A stretch of 64,000 nt of DNA from Bacteriovorax sp. PP10 (GTDB taxonomy: Bacteria > Bdellovibrionota > Bacteriovoracia > Bacteriovoracales > Bacteriovoracaceae): contig NZ_JAYGJQ010000001.1 of the NCBI RefSeq assembly GCF_035013165.1, positions 434,001 through 498,000 of the forward strand, written 5' to 3'. Below the pieces are notes generated by a model. The model saw nothing but the letters and a program-made list of their open reading frames with translations, did not search any database and was not told the DNA's origin. Below, piece after piece: positions 45,097 to 54,919 of this stretch. Each line of letters begins with the position of its first letter. Positions within the stretch are counted from its first letter, which is position 1. Made by a program: the position numbers and the translations under genes.

Positions 45097-47790
45097 TTAA
45101 GGCGAAATCTTAATTGGAAAAAATAATGTTCGTGAACTTTGATAGTCTGAAATGAAAACACTTTCTTCAAAACAACTTACGCCATAAGGCAGATTAAAAT
45201 TTCCAGCATTCGCATTTTTTCCAGAGTAAGCAAGAATTCCCGTTAAACTATCTTGCCCGATAATTACATCGGGACTTGGATTATTTGATATAGGTATTTG
45301 ATTAAAAACCAGTAGCCTACTATTTCCAGTATCGCTAACGATTAATCTTCCTGAGTCTGTGACACAAACTCCTCGGGCCAGGTTTAAAGCAGAAGCTGAT
45401 CCACTAGTAAAATCATTATGACCAATAACTACATCGGCAGGGGCCTGATTCACAGAAGGAATTGAGTTCCAGATTAAAACGCGATTATTAAATTGATCTG
45501 CAATAATCAATTTCCCCAAGTGTATCTTAACAAAAAAGGGCATATACAATGAACAACGATTTATTCCCGCGACGTTGTCACATGTTGCAGTGTTTGGCCC
45601 ATTGTTAGATGTATTTGAAATAAAATCAGGCTGCCCTAAAACAACATCGGCAGGAGCTTGATTCGTCGATGGGAATGAATTCCAAATAAGAACTCGTTGG
45701 TTTGAAAAGTCAGTGACAATTAGATTTGTTCCATCTGATGCCAGCCCTATCGGTTCAAAGAGACTACATTTATTAATTCCTAAACTACTTCCACATAGAG
45801 CGGTGTTAGGCCCATTGTTAGGGGTATTAGATGTGAAGTTAGGTTGCCCTAAAACAATATCCGCTGGCTGCTGATTATAAGCAGGAATAGAATTCCAGAT
45901 GAGTACTCGATTATTTGAAAAATCTGCAACTGCTATCTTGTTACCAACTCGGATTGCACCCATTGGTGAACTTAAACTACAAGCGTTGGCTCCTATGACT
46001 CCTCCACAAGGAGCAGTGTTAGGTCCATTGTTGGGCAGACCAACAACTGAGTCAGGTTGACCTAGTGTAATTCTGTGAGAGTCATCATCGAGTGTAGTCG
46101 GGAGTCCTGTTTCAAGGAGAACGCGATTATTGTATCGATCGACGATTACAGTGTAAGTTCCATCGTAAAAAGCTTCTGATGTCCTAAAGAGATCATTGGA
46201 TGCCGAACCAAATTTACCGGGCATTGTTTCTGAAAATGTTTTATGGCCTAAGATTAAATCAGCAGTTGAAAAGCTTGAGAGAGAGCTAAATCTTAAAACT
46301 CTGCTGTTGTAACGATCAGCTACCCATAATTTATTATTATAGAGTTGAACAGATTGAGGCAAATTTAACGATGAGTTTGATGGATATCTTGCACCTTTGT
46401 GAACAAGTTTAGCAGTAAAAGAATCTTGTCCTAGGACGATATCCGCTGGTGTTTGATTAGTTGTTGGAAATGAACTCCAACCTAAGATACGGTGATTTGT
46501 ATAATCGGCGACAAATAAATTTGTACCATCTGTATCAATATCTAAAGGTGTATTGAAAGAGCAAGAATTGACTCCAGCAACTCCACCACAAGGGACTGTT
46601 GCCGGGCCTGAAGTAGATGCAGTTGTAAAACTGGCCTGTCCTAAAACAATATTAGCAGGAGTTCCATGAGTAAGTGGGATACTGTTAAAGATTAAAACAC
46701 GATTGTTTCCGGCATCGGACATGAGTAGTTTTCCACCAGAATATGTAAAATATAGAGGCTTGGAGAATGAACAAGCATTTCTTCCCGCGGCTCCACAACC
46801 AGCACTTAATGGCCCATTGTTAGCAGTAGAGCTTACAAAATTTGGCTGACCAACAACACTATCGGCCGGTTGTTGATTAGAAGTCGGCCATCCATTCCAA
46901 ATAAGTAGACGACTATTTTCTTGATCTAAAACTATAAATTTATCTTCGACGAAATGGACTTGAGAAGGTTTGTTCAATGAACATGCATTGGTACCAACGA
47001 CATTTCCACAAGCAGGAGTATTGGGGCCATTATTAATAGCATTGGATGCAAAATCAGGCTGACCTAAGACTAAGTCTGCAGGTTGAGCGTTAGTTGTTGG
47101 AAACGTATTCCAAATTAAGACGCGGTTGTTGAAAGTATCACTGATAACAAGTTTTACTCCATCAGACCAAACGCTTCTTGCATTATTAAGGGATGATTTT
47201 GAAAGAGTTGGATAATTAATGGCCGTTGTAAATTCAGTTGGCTGACCTAAGATGATATCAGGAGAAGTATAGGGAGAAGTAGGGATAGTATTCCAGATGA
47301 GAACCCTATTATAGGAAAAATCACTGACGAAAAATTTTCCTCCCATAACTTTAACAAATGTAGGTTGAGAGAATGTTCGTGAGCGATACAGGTCTCCGCT
47401 TTTTGAGTCGGGTTGTCCTAAAACCAAAGAATATGTAAGAGCGTCTTTGGCAGTTAAGCTTGCTTTTTTTCCAATTAAATTTACATCGGCCAGCGCAGCT
47501 ATTCCGCCGTTGGAAGGAGGTGTGCATGTGATTTCATTGTTAGAAATATGATTCAGATTTGAGCAGGTCTGATCATTGATTGTTATAGATTGAACATCAT
47601 TGAGTTCTGTTCCAGTAATATTAATCGAGTCTCCGCCATTCGCATTTACATACTCAGGGAATATTTTAGTGACTGCTATCGCTGATTTATTTCTCAGAGA
47701 AGGAATGGTGATTTGTGATACGGGGATGCATGACTGTAAGCAGACAAAAATAAAAAGACTATAAACTATTTTTTGAGCGGAAATCATCAT
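45097..47790 (-). CDS. Large lipoprotein with IPT/TIG domain and 12 propeller-like repeats
   Basis: A lipoprotein signal ends at LQSC (Cys about residue 21). Then come an IPT/TIG-like segment (IFPEYVNANGGDSINITGTEL) and a long repeat array of about 60-75 residues each. I count twelve copies of the strand N-x-R-V-L-I-W-N, each near VLGQPDF and often with a pair of Cys in PNT-x-x-CG...CS. This resembles NHL-type beta-propeller blades, so 12 blades could form two six-bladed propellers. It is probably on the outer membrane facing out or the periplasm, in a binding role. The partner is unknown. Internal copies show strong identity, a sign of recent duplication. Confidence 0.7.
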   Translation of the reverse strand: MMISAQKIVYSLFIFVCLQSCIPVSQITIPSLRNKSAIAVTKIFPEYVNANGGDSINITGTELNDVQSITINDQTCSNLNHISNNEITCTPPSNGGIAALADVNLIGKKASLTAKDALTYSLVLGQPDSKSGDLYRSRTFSQPTFVKVMGGKFFVSDFSYNRVLIWNTIPTSPYTSPDIILGQPTEFTTAINYPTLSKSSLNNARSVWSDGVKLVISDTFNNRVLIWNTFPTTNAQPADLVLGQPDFASNAINNGPNTPACGNVVGTNACSLNKPSQVHFVEDKFIVLDQENSRLLIWNGWPTSNQQPADSVVGQPNFVSSTANNGPLSAGCGAAGRNACSFSKPLYFTYSGGKLLMSDAGNNRVLIFNSIPLTHGTPANIVLGQASFTTASTSGPATVPCGGVAGVNSCSFNTPLDIDTDGTNLFVADYTNHRILGWSSFPTTNQTPADIVLGQDSFTAKLVHKGARYPSNSSLNLPQSVQLYNNKLWVADRYNSRVLRFSSLSSFSTADLILGHKTFSETMPGKFGSASNDLFRTSEAFYDGTYTVIVDRYNNRVLLETGLPTTLDDDSHRITLGQPDSVVGLPNNGPNTAPCGGVIGANACSLSSPMGAIRVGNKIAVADFSNNRVLIWNSIPAYNQQPADIVLGQPNFTSNTPNNGPNTALCGSSLGINKCSLFEPIGLASDGTNLIVTDFSNQRVLIWNSFPSTNQAPADVVLGQPDFISNTSNNGPNTATCDNVAGINRCSLYMPFFVKIHLGKLIIADQFNNRVLIWNSIPSVNQAPADVVIGHNDFTSGSASALNLARGVCVTDSGRLIVSDTGNSRLLVFNQIPISNNPSPDVIIGQDSLTGILAYSGKNANAGNFNLPYGVSCFEESVFISDYQSSRTLFFPIKISP

Positions 47791-47940
47791 AATATCGTTC
47801 TCATGTACTCCAATCTCTATCGGGTTTCATTTGGAAAGTTTGAGTATTTGACTTAGATAAAAAACGATATTTTAGATGTTTGGCCCTAAAGTGGTTCAAA
47901 AATAAACAAGTTTTGCAAGAATTAAACAAGGACATAGTAA

Positions 47941-48600
47941 ATGGCACAAAAAAAGATTCCAGGAACAGATTTAAACGTTCAAAACATTTTTTGTATTGGA
48001 AGAAATTACGTCGAACACGCTAAGGAATTAAATAATCCGGTTCCAGCGTCTCCTGTTGTTTTTACAAAACCTACATCATCAATTTGTTACGATGGTGAAA
48101 ATCTTATTATTCCTGCTCAGTCTCAAAGAGTGGATCATGAAGTAGAAATTGTTGTTGTAATAGGTAAAACTGGAAAAAATATTCCAGAATCCAGTGCCGT
48201 TGATTATATTTCTCATATCGGAATTGGCCTGGATTTCACTGCTCGTGATCTTCAGGACAAAGCAAAAGAGAAGTCACTTCCATGGAGTATCGCCAAGGGA
48301 TTTGATACTTTTGCGGCCATCAGCTCTTTTGTTCCTTTCAAGGGTGACGCGGAAACGTTAAAGAATCTCACTTTCCAGTTGGAAGTAAATGGCGAAATCA
48401 GACAAAAAGGTGATGCAAAGAACATGATCTTTCCTATACCTACGATCGTGTCATATCTGTCTTCAATTTTCACTCTCACAGAGGGAGATTTGATTTTTAC
48501 CGGAACTCCTGAGGGGGTAGGGATAGTCAAAGCTGGTGAAATTTTAAAGGCGACTTTAACAAATGGGCCAACGCTTTCGCTGGGTGTCCAAAACGCTTAA
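47941..48600 (+). CDS. Fumarylacetoacetate hydrolase-family protein
   Basis: The 219-residue protein has FCIGRNYVEHAKELN at the start, PVVFTKPTSSI, VDHEVEIVVVIGKTGKNI with the metal-binding E residues, and FTGTPEGVGIVKAGE at the end: the classic FAH fold of acylpyruvases and oxaloacetate decarboxylases (YcgM/FAHD1 group). It would cut a C-C bond of a 2-oxo acid such as acetylpyruvate or decarboxylate oxaloacetate. The short length fits the FAHD1 group. It diverges from the propeller lipoprotein over 150 bases, with smc 170 bases downstream, so it probably stands alone. Confidence 0.85.
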   Translation: MAQKKIPGTDLNVQNIFCIGRNYVEHAKELNNPVPASPVVFTKPTSSICYDGENLIIPAQSQRVDHEVEIVVVIGKTGKNIPESSAVDYISHIGIGLDFTARDLQDKAKEKSLPWSIAKGFDTFAAISSFVPFKGDAETLKNLTFQLEVNGEIRQKGDAKNMIFPIPTIVSYLSSIFTLTEGDLIFTGTPEGVGIVKAGEILKATLTNGPTLSLGVQNA

Positions 48601-48770
48601 GATTCCTGCAAAATTACGCTATGCTTTTTTAGCTTAAAAATACTCATTTTCCCTCTCAAAAATGGCTTCTTACATTGTCTTAACTTGGCATTTTTGTCGT
48701 GTACTAACTTATGCATTTATGACACATTAATTGCCACACACATAACAACACACAGCAAAGGATTACGCTA

Positions 48771-51700
48771 GTGAAGTTAAAGAGACTAATTCTCCAAGGT
48801 TTTAAATCATTTAAAGACCGTACGGTCATTCATTTCGATGAAGGTATTACAGGTATCGTTGGTCCCAACGGTTGCGGTAAGTCTAACGTCGTAGATGCAT
48901 TGTTCTGGGTCATGGGTGAGCAGTCTGCAAAACACTTACGTGGTTCAACCATGAAAGATGTTATCTTTGCAGGATCATCAAAATACACTCCAGCATCATG
49001 GGCAGAAGTTTCTCTCGTTTTAGAAAACGATGAAGGGAAACATATTCACATTGGTAATCAAGTTTCTTCTCCATCTGAAATTCAGTTAACGAGAAAGCTT
49101 TATAGAAATGGTGAAACTGAATACAGAATCAACGATATTCCATGTCGTCTTCGCGATATTCAAGAAGTATTCATGGATACTGGTGCCGGTGCGAAGTCGT
49201 ACTCGATTATCGCTCAGGGAGAGATCAACAGACTTGTTCAGGCAAAACCTGAAGAACGTCGTGTAATGATCGAAGAAGTTGCTGGGATTACAAAATTCAA
49301 AGTAAGAAAAAAAGAATCACTTAAAAAAATCGAAGCGACTGAGCAAAACTTAGCTCGTCTAAACGATCTTCAACAAGAAATTGAAAAGAACCTTAAGGCC
49401 CTTGAGAAACAAGCTGAAAAAGCTGAGCGCGCTCGCGACCTTAAAGAAAAAGTTCAACGTTACGATCTTGTTGTTCATTCACATAAAGAATTCGACCTTC
49501 TTAAAAATTACAAAGAAGGAAAAGCAATCGTTGATGAGCGTTCAGAAGAAATCGACTCAATGGCAGCTAGAAAGTCTGTTATCGAAATCGGTCTTGAAGA
49601 AGAGCGTTTCAGAAAAGATGAAGAAACTGAAAAAATCAATGAACTACAAAAAGAATACAACATCATTTCTAAAGAGCTAGCAGCTGCTGAAGAAAGATTG
49701 GTTTACCTATGTAAAACTCAATCTGAAAAAGAAAAGCTAATCGAAACTCGTGAAAAAGAAATTGATGGAATCAACCACGAGCTTGTAGGCCGTCTTGAAA
49801 AACTTGCTAACCTTACGACTGAGTTACACACTTGGGAGAAAAAAGGTGAAGAAGACAATGACTTCTCTCTACTTGAAGAAAAAGTTGAACACCTAAAAGA
49901 AGAAATGGAATTTAAGGTTCAAAGTTTTAATGACCTTAAAGACGAAATCGATTCTGAAAAAGACGCCTACAATAAAATTGATCAGGAACTTTTCAGAAAC
50001 ACATCTCGTCTTGAAGAATACTCAAATCAACTTCAGGATTTAACAAAAGAAATTGAAGCTCTTGAAGCTCAATACTCTGGAGTTAACACTCAGATCGTTG
50101 CTGAGAGAGACGCTGTTGCTGTTGCTGAGAAATCGGCATCAGAATTAAAAGAAAAAGAATTAGCACTTCGTGAGACTATCGATGCAGCTAACATTACTGT
50201 TCGTGAACTTGAAGTGAACTATGCAGCTAAGTCTAAAACTTTAATCCAAACAGATTCAAAGCTTCAGTCTCTAGTTGAAATCAACCGTTCACTTGAAGGT
50301 AAGAAAGATGGTATCTCTGCATTCCTAAAAGATCATGCAGAAGGATTCTCTCTTCTTGGAACACTTATTAAGTGTGACGAAAAATACACGAAAGCAGTTC
50401 AATCACTTCTTTCTGAATTCCTTGAAACTTTAGTTGCTACAGCTGATGCTGATAGTGATCTGTTTACATGGATTGAATCAAACTCAAAAAATCTTGATTA
50501 CCTGAAAATGGTAAACTCAGAAAAATTATCTAGTGAAACAGTATCACGTTTAAAAATCTCTCTTGGAGACTCTCTGGTTTCTCTAAGTGAAGTTCTTGAA
50601 CTTGAGCCATCACTAAAAAATAAAATGTCATCTTTCCTTGATGGATACTTTATTGCTGAATCAGTACCAACTGAAGTAATGGAGTCTTTATCTGCTGATA
50701 TCCGCTTCAAAGCGATTGCAGATATCAATGGAACAAGAAAGCTTGCTAACATCGGTGGAGCTAAGCTTGTATCGATTCAAACAGCTACTGATGAAGCTCA
50801 AGGCTTCATTGCTAGAAACAATCAAATCGAAGAACTTAAAATCATCGTAGCAACTCTTCAGACTGAAGTTTCAGAACTTGAAACTAAATCAGTTACTGAA
50901 AGAGAAGCTCTTGAAGCTAAAAAAGGAGAGTTTGATACTCTTCGCGATCAGGCCGCTGAAGCTCGCGCTCAATACTCAGCTAAGAAATCATCTATTGATG
51001 CAAAATTAGCGAGCTTTGAATCAGGTTTCACACGTCTTGAAATCTTAAAAAATAGAAAGAACGAAATCTCAAAATCTCGTCTTGATATGATCGAGTCTGA
51101 AGAGACTTTATCTAAAAAGAAAGAAGACATGTCTTCTGAACTTGAAGATAAGATGGCGCGCTTTGATGAACTTCAAGAAGAAGTAGAAATCCAAAAATCT
51201 TCTTTTGAAGAAGAAAGATCAGCACTTCTAACGAAACAAGTTGAAGCAAGATCATTCGAATCAACACTTAAGAGCTTAAACTCTCAGATCGACGACTTAA
51301 ACGGTCAGATCGAGCGTTTAAATCAACGTCTTGAATCAAGCAATGGTTTAGTTGCAACTTACAATACAGAAATCGATCAAATCATCTCTGAGCTTGAGCA
51401 GCTTGAAGCTTCTAACAAAGAAACTTCAACAACTCTAAGTGATAAAGAAGATGTTCTTAACTTAATCAAGGACAGCCTTGGTCAGCTTCTTCTTTCGATG
51501 AAAGACAGAGAAGATGAAGTTAAAGACATCAACACGAAGATGAACAAGAACCAAAAAGAAATTACTGAATACGAAGTACGTCTTTCTCAATACATTATTG
51601 AAGAAGAGCAAAACGTTCGTAACATTTTTGAAAAATACCAGATTGATCTTCGTCACGTACTTGGTAACTTCCTTTCTTATGAAGAAAATGACTACCAGGA

Positions 51701-52445
51701 ACTTAAAGACATCAGTTCAATGTTCTGGATGGAAACTGAAGAAGGCCTTAAAGAAATCGACCGTAAAGACTTCGACTTCAGCCGTCGTTACGGACAAGAT
51801 CTTAAAGAATGTGGTGAGAAACTTAAAAACTACAAACAAGAATTTGGCCGCTTAGGGGATATTAACTGGCAAGCAATTGAAGATTACGATCGTCAAAAGC
51901 TTCGTGCAGACTTCCTTAAAATTCAGGAAACTGAACTTAAGTCTTCTCTTGAAGACCTACAAAAAGCGATCGCACACATTGATGAAAAATCTAAAGCACG
52001 CTTCCAGGCAGCTTACGATGAAGTTAACGTTCGCTTCCAAAAAGTATTCCCGATTATTTTCGGTGGTGGATCTGCAGACCTTAAGATTGTTGGAGATATC
52101 AACGACGCTGAATGCGGTATTGATATCGTTGCTCAACCTCCTGGTAAGAAAATGCAGAACATTAACCTTATGTCAGGTGGTGAAAAGGCCATGACTGCCG
52201 TAAGTTTAATTTTCTCAATCTTCCTGGTTAAGCCATCTCCTTTCTGTCTTCTGGATGAGGTTGATGCTCCTCTTGATGATGCTAACGTTGGACGTTTCAA
52301 CGAGCTTCTAAGAGAAATGAGTAGTGACTCTCAGTTCATTCTGATCACTCACAATAAGAAGACTATGGAACTTAACGACACTCTTTACGGGGTGACGATG
52401 CAAGAGCCAGGGGTTTCTAAAGCTGTTTCAGTACAACTTCACTAA
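48771..52445 (+). CDS. smc: Chromosome segregation protein SMC
   Basis: The 1224-residue protein has Walker A GPNGCGKSN at 31-39, two long coiled-coil arms, a central hinge near residues 500-680 (EGFSLLGTLIKCDEKYTKAVQ), and the C-terminal ABC half with LMSGGEKAMTA and FCLLDEVDAPLDDAN. All parts of a full SMC are present, so it should form a ring with ScpA and ScpB, whose genes are not in the window. Start is GTG with AAAGGA eight bases upstream. A good terminator follows at 52465. Confidence 0.95.
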   Translation: MKLKRLILQGFKSFKDRTVIHFDEGITGIVGPNGCGKSNVVDALFWVMGEQSAKHLRGSTMKDVIFAGSSKYTPASWAEVSLVLENDEGKHIHIGNQVSSPSEIQLTRKLYRNGETEYRINDIPCRLRDIQEVFMDTGAGAKSYSIIAQGEINRLVQAKPEERRVMIEEVAGITKFKVRKKESLKKIEATEQNLARLNDLQQEIEKNLKALEKQAEKAERARDLKEKVQRYDLVVHSHKEFDLLKNYKEGKAIVDERSEEIDSMAARKSVIEIGLEEERFRKDEETEKINELQKEYNIISKELAAAEERLVYLCKTQSEKEKLIETREKEIDGINHELVGRLEKLANLTTELHTWEKKGEEDNDFSLLEEKVEHLKEEMEFKVQSFNDLKDEIDSEKDAYNKIDQELFRNTSRLEEYSNQLQDLTKEIEALEAQYSGVNTQIVAERDAVAVAEKSASELKEKELALRETIDAANITVRELEVNYAAKSKTLIQTDSKLQSLVEINRSLEGKKDGISAFLKDHAEGFSLLGTLIKCDEKYTKAVQSLLSEFLETLVATADADSDLFTWIESNSKNLDYLKMVNSEKLSSETVSRLKISLGDSLVSLSEVLELEPSLKNKMSSFLDGYFIAESVPTEVMESLSADIRFKAIADINGTRKLANIGGAKLVSIQTATDEAQGFIARNNQIEELKIIVATLQTEVSELETKSVTEREALEAKKGEFDTLRDQAAEARAQYSAKKSSIDAKLASFESGFTRLEILKNRKNEISKSRLDMIESEETLSKKKEDMSSELEDKMARFDELQEEVEIQKSSFEEERSALLTKQVEARSFESTLKSLNSQIDDLNGQIERLNQRLESSNGLVATYNTEIDQIISELEQLEASNKETSTTLSDKEDVLNLIKDSLGQLLLSMKDREDEVKDINTKMNKNQKEITEYEVRLSQYIIEEEQNVRNIFEKYQIDLRHVLGNFLSYEENDYQELKDISSMFWMETEEGLKEIDRKDFDFSRRYGQDLKECGEKLKNYKQEFGRLGDINWQAIEDYDRQKLRADFLKIQETELKSSLEDLQKAIAHIDEKSKARFQAAYDEVNVRFQKVFPIIFGGGSADLKIVGDINDAECGIDIVAQPPGKKMQNINLMSGGEKAMTAVSLIFSIFLVKPSPFCLLDEVDAPLDDANVGRFNELLREMSSDSQFILITHNKKTMELNDTLYGVTMQEPGVSKAVSVQLH

Positions 52446-52462
52446 TCGACACAAAAACTATG

Positions 52463-52491
52463 AAAGGCCCCTTTATGGGGCCTTTTTTTTT
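52463..52491 (+). terminator. Terminator after smc
   Basis: Stem AGGCCCC / GGGGCCT (52465-52471, 52477-52483) with a TTTAT loop followed by nine T. Standard Rho-independent form. Confidence 0.85.
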
Positions 52492-52595
52492 GAGCCATTG
52501 TTAATGATCAAACATCGAAGAATCATTTAGTAATACATACGATCGACTTCAATTAATAAAATTAAAGGCCCAATAAGCATATCCCTTGGAGTTTT

Positions 52596-53096
52596 ATGAA
52601 GAGACCAGATTTTATCGGAAACTATAAAGACCTGATGAACGAGAAGGATCCGAACTCTGAAATGAAGCAGAGTAGGGCCTCTATTGGTAAAAAGCTCGGT
52701 CTTACTAAGATTGGAATTCATATTGAGATTTTGGAACCAGGTGAAAGGACCTCGTGGCCACATGCAAAAAGTAGCGAAGAAGAATTCGCTTACGTCCTTG
52801 AAGGATATCCTGATGTCTGGATAAATGGATTTTTACATCCTCTAGTTACCGGAGACTTTGTTGCTTTTCCGTCAGGAACGGGGATTGCTCACACTTTTTT
52901 GAATAACACGGACAAAAATGTATTATTATTAGTTGGTGGAGAAGCGACTAAGAAAGAAAACCAATATAGCTACGCTCTTCATCAAGAAGAAAACGAAAAG
53001 AGAAAGGCGATTGGCGAGTACTGGGAAGAGTGTCCAAAACAAGAATTAGGACCTCACGATGGTCTGGCCCGCAAAAATACGAAGGTTATAGAATAA
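52596..53096 (+). CDS. Cupin-domain protein
   Basis: A small single-domain protein of 166 residues with cupin motif 1 (PGERTSWPHAKSSEEEFAYVLEG; the metal-binding His and Glu) and motif 2 (GDFVAFPSGTGIAHTFLN). It may be a metal-binding dioxygenase or isomerase, or a sugar-binding protein. Related proteins are widespread in bacteria without known substrate. A GGAG site precedes the ATG. It lies between smc's terminator and the membrane VOC gene, 86 bases away, so it is likely a separate gene. Confidence 0.75.
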   Translation: MKRPDFIGNYKDLMNEKDPNSEMKQSRASIGKKLGLTKIGIHIEILEPGERTSWPHAKSSEEEFAYVLEGYPDVWINGFLHPLVTGDFVAFPSGTGIAHTFLNNTDKNVLLLVGGEATKKENQYSYALHQEENEKRKAIGEYWEECPKQELGPHDGLARKNTKVIE

Positions 53097-53182
53097 ATGC
53101 ATTTTCCATTCAAGGTAGAAGGGTTTATCTTTCTCCTTGGATATTTGTCATGAAGACAATATTTAAAATACGGAATTAGATC

Positions 53183-53866
53183 ATGAAGAAAAATAAACTC
53201 TGGTTTAGAAGAAAGACATACGGATGGGGATGGACGCCAATTACCTGGGAAGGATGGCTAGTCACATTTATCGTTTTAGTAATCCCTCTATGTATCAGAC
53301 TTACTGCTAAAGCTTTAGATGTTGAAAGAGCAACTCAATATTTTTACACATGGGCATCAGTTCCCATGTTGCTTATGGCCCTTGTCCTAATTTGCTTTCG
53401 TTACGGTGAAAAACCTAAGTGGCAATGGGGATTAAAAAGAACGAAGATTGCTCACATTGACCTGGTTGTTTCAAACTATAAAGATAGTGTGCGCTTTTAC
53501 GACTTAATTTTAATTAGCCTTGGCTGGGAAAAATTAGTGAGTCGTCTTGAATACACTTCATACACAGATGGAACGCTAAAAATTATTATTATGCCAGCTC
53601 AAGGTGTAGAAAAATTTAAATCTCCAAAGACTTTAGCATTTTATGCTGAGACTAAAGAGATCGTGGATGATTTTTACCGTGAAGTTATGTTGAAAAATAA
53701 TATGTCTGCTTTTAATGGGACGGGAGCAGTAGGAGATAATAACTATTACTCTGTTCAGCTTGCAGGCCCTGATCAAGTGATTATTGAAGTTATGTATTCG
53801 CCATTTTACTGCGATAAAGAATTCGCCTTAAACAATCTAGACAATAATTTTAATCCATATGCTTAA
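53183..53866 (+). CDS. VOC (glyoxalase-like) domain fused to two N-terminal membrane helices
   Basis: Residues 1-80 hold two hydrophobic helices (LVTFIVLVIPLCIRL and SVPMLLMALVLICFRY). From about residue 93 a VOC domain follows: AHIDLVVSNYKDSVRFYDLIL, KTLAFYAETKEIVDDFYREV, and QVIIEVMYSPF at the end. VOC domains act as glyoxalases, dioxygenases or antibiotic-binding proteins. The His (H95) and Glu (near the end) are candidate metal ligands. The membrane-fused form is less usual and the target unknown. A bidirectional terminator separates it from the minus-strand operon. Confidence 0.7.
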   Translation: MKKNKLWFRRKTYGWGWTPITWEGWLVTFIVLVIPLCIRLTAKALDVERATQYFYTWASVPMLLMALVLICFRYGEKPKWQWGLKRTKIAHIDLVVSNYKDSVRFYDLILISLGWEKLVSRLEYTSYTDGTLKIIIMPAQGVEKFKSPKTLAFYAETKEIVDDFYREVMLKNNMSAFNGTGAVGDNNYYSVQLAGPDQVIIEVMYSPFYCDKEFALNNLDNNFNPYA

Positions 53867-53870
53867 AAAA

Positions 53871-53898
53871 AAAGGCTCCTTAAAGGAGCCTTTTTTTT
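53871..53898. terminator. Bidirectional terminator between convergent operons
   Basis: A perfect ten-base stem, AAAGGCTCCT (53871-53880) and AGGAGCCTTT (53884-53893), with a three-base loop, has A runs before it and T runs after it, so it can end transcripts from both sides. Confidence 0.85.
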
Positions 53899-54919
53899 AA
53901 TTTGTCTTCGTCACTTTCGAAAGATGGCGAGGCTCATCAGGGTTAAGCCCAAGAGACTTTGAAAGCTCTTCAATCATTAAATAAAACGACTGAGCTGCAC
54001 TTAAAATATCTAATTCTTCAGAGTGAGCTGAATGAATCAATAAGTCTTTTTCTTTAACAAATGATGGTGCTGCCAAGATAACTTTAGCCCCTCTTGCTCT
54101 CATATCCTGAGCAAGTTCAAGCATCGAATGCAGAGCTGGTCCTCTGTTGGCAAATACAATTAAAGGATAACCATTTTCAATTAAGGCCTGAGGCCCATGC
54201 TTAATTTCAGCAGCACTAAAAGCTTCTGCTTGAATTGAACAAGTTTCTTTAAATTTAAGAGAGGCTTCAAGTGCCAGCGGCAATCCAAATCCACGACCTA
54301 CAACCATAATGCGTTTTGCATTTTTTAGTGTCTCAATCGCTGAAGTCCAATCACATGCTTGTGCTTTTTTTAGATCTTCAGGGAGTCTATCAAGACCTTC
54401 AAGAAGAGCAGTATCGTTTTTCCAAGAAGCAACCAGATGAGCAGAGGCAGAAAGAGAAGCGATAAAACTTTTCGTTGCGGCCACTGATTTTTCTGCACCA
54501 GCATGTAGAGGCACAGTCCATTTCGCAGCACTTGCCAGCGGTGAAGAAGTATCATTCACCAAAGCTAAACTACCTAAGCTATGTTCAGTAAAATACTTTA
54601 GAGGATTCACCACATCCGGGCTTTGGCCCGATTGAGAAATAGCAATTCCAATAGAGCGTCTTACATCAAGTTCAGTTTTATAAAGAGTAAGAATTGACAT
54701 TGAAAGCGACGTTGGAAGTTTACCCAATTTTGCCATCGTTAAATAATTTAAATATTGAGCAGCATGATCCGAGCTTCCACGAGCAATACTCACAATAGAG
54801 TAGGGATCAATCGCATTTAATTCTTTAGCAATGTTTTGAAGTAATGATTTGTTCTCTTGAACTTGTTTGTACATTACGTCCGCAGCTTCTAGAGCTTCTG
54901 TTCTCATTTTAGAAATCAC
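53897..54919 (-). CDS. SIS-domain sugar phosphate isomerase, probably GlcN-6-P deaminase (NagB-II type)
   Basis: Two SIS domains are seen: SIVSIARGSSDHAAQYLNY and GIAISQSGQSPDVVNPL in the first, KRIMVVGRGFGLPLALEASLKFKETCSIQAEAFSAAEIKHGP in the second. This is the layout of the GlmS isomerase half without the glutaminase. In an operon with NagA such proteins are known as NagB-II, the deaminase giving fructose 6-phosphate. A start at GTG 54919 has AAGGAG six bases upstream; ATG 54925 sits directly on the site. The gene overlaps the end of nagA by a few bases, so the two are coupled. Confidence 0.85.
   Translation of the reverse strand: MISKMRTEALEAADVMYKQVQENKSLLQNIAKELNAIDPYSIVSIARGSSDHAAQYLNYLTMAKLGKLPTSLSMSILTLYKTELDVRRSIGIAISQSGQSPDVVNPLKYFTEHSLGSLALVNDTSSPLASAAKWTVPLHAGAEKSVAATKSFIASLSASAHLVASWKNDTALLEGLDRLPEDLKKAQACDWTSAIETLKNAKRIMVVGRGFGLPLALEASLKFKETCSIQAEAFSAAEIKHGPQALIENGYPLIVFANRGPALHSMLELAQDMRARGAKVILAAPSFVKEKDLLIHSAHSEELDILSAAQSFYLMIEELSKSLGLNPDEPRHLSKVTKTN

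Noticed and set aside
48601-48770. Promoter or riboswitch before smc
   Set aside because: TTGGCA and TATGCA lie 19 bases apart, and the AT-rich leader shows no stable fold; too weak to list.
53111-53139. Imperfect hairpin after the cupin gene
   Set aside because: Arms CAAGGTAGAAG and CTTTCTCCTTG pair only with a bulge and no T run follows.
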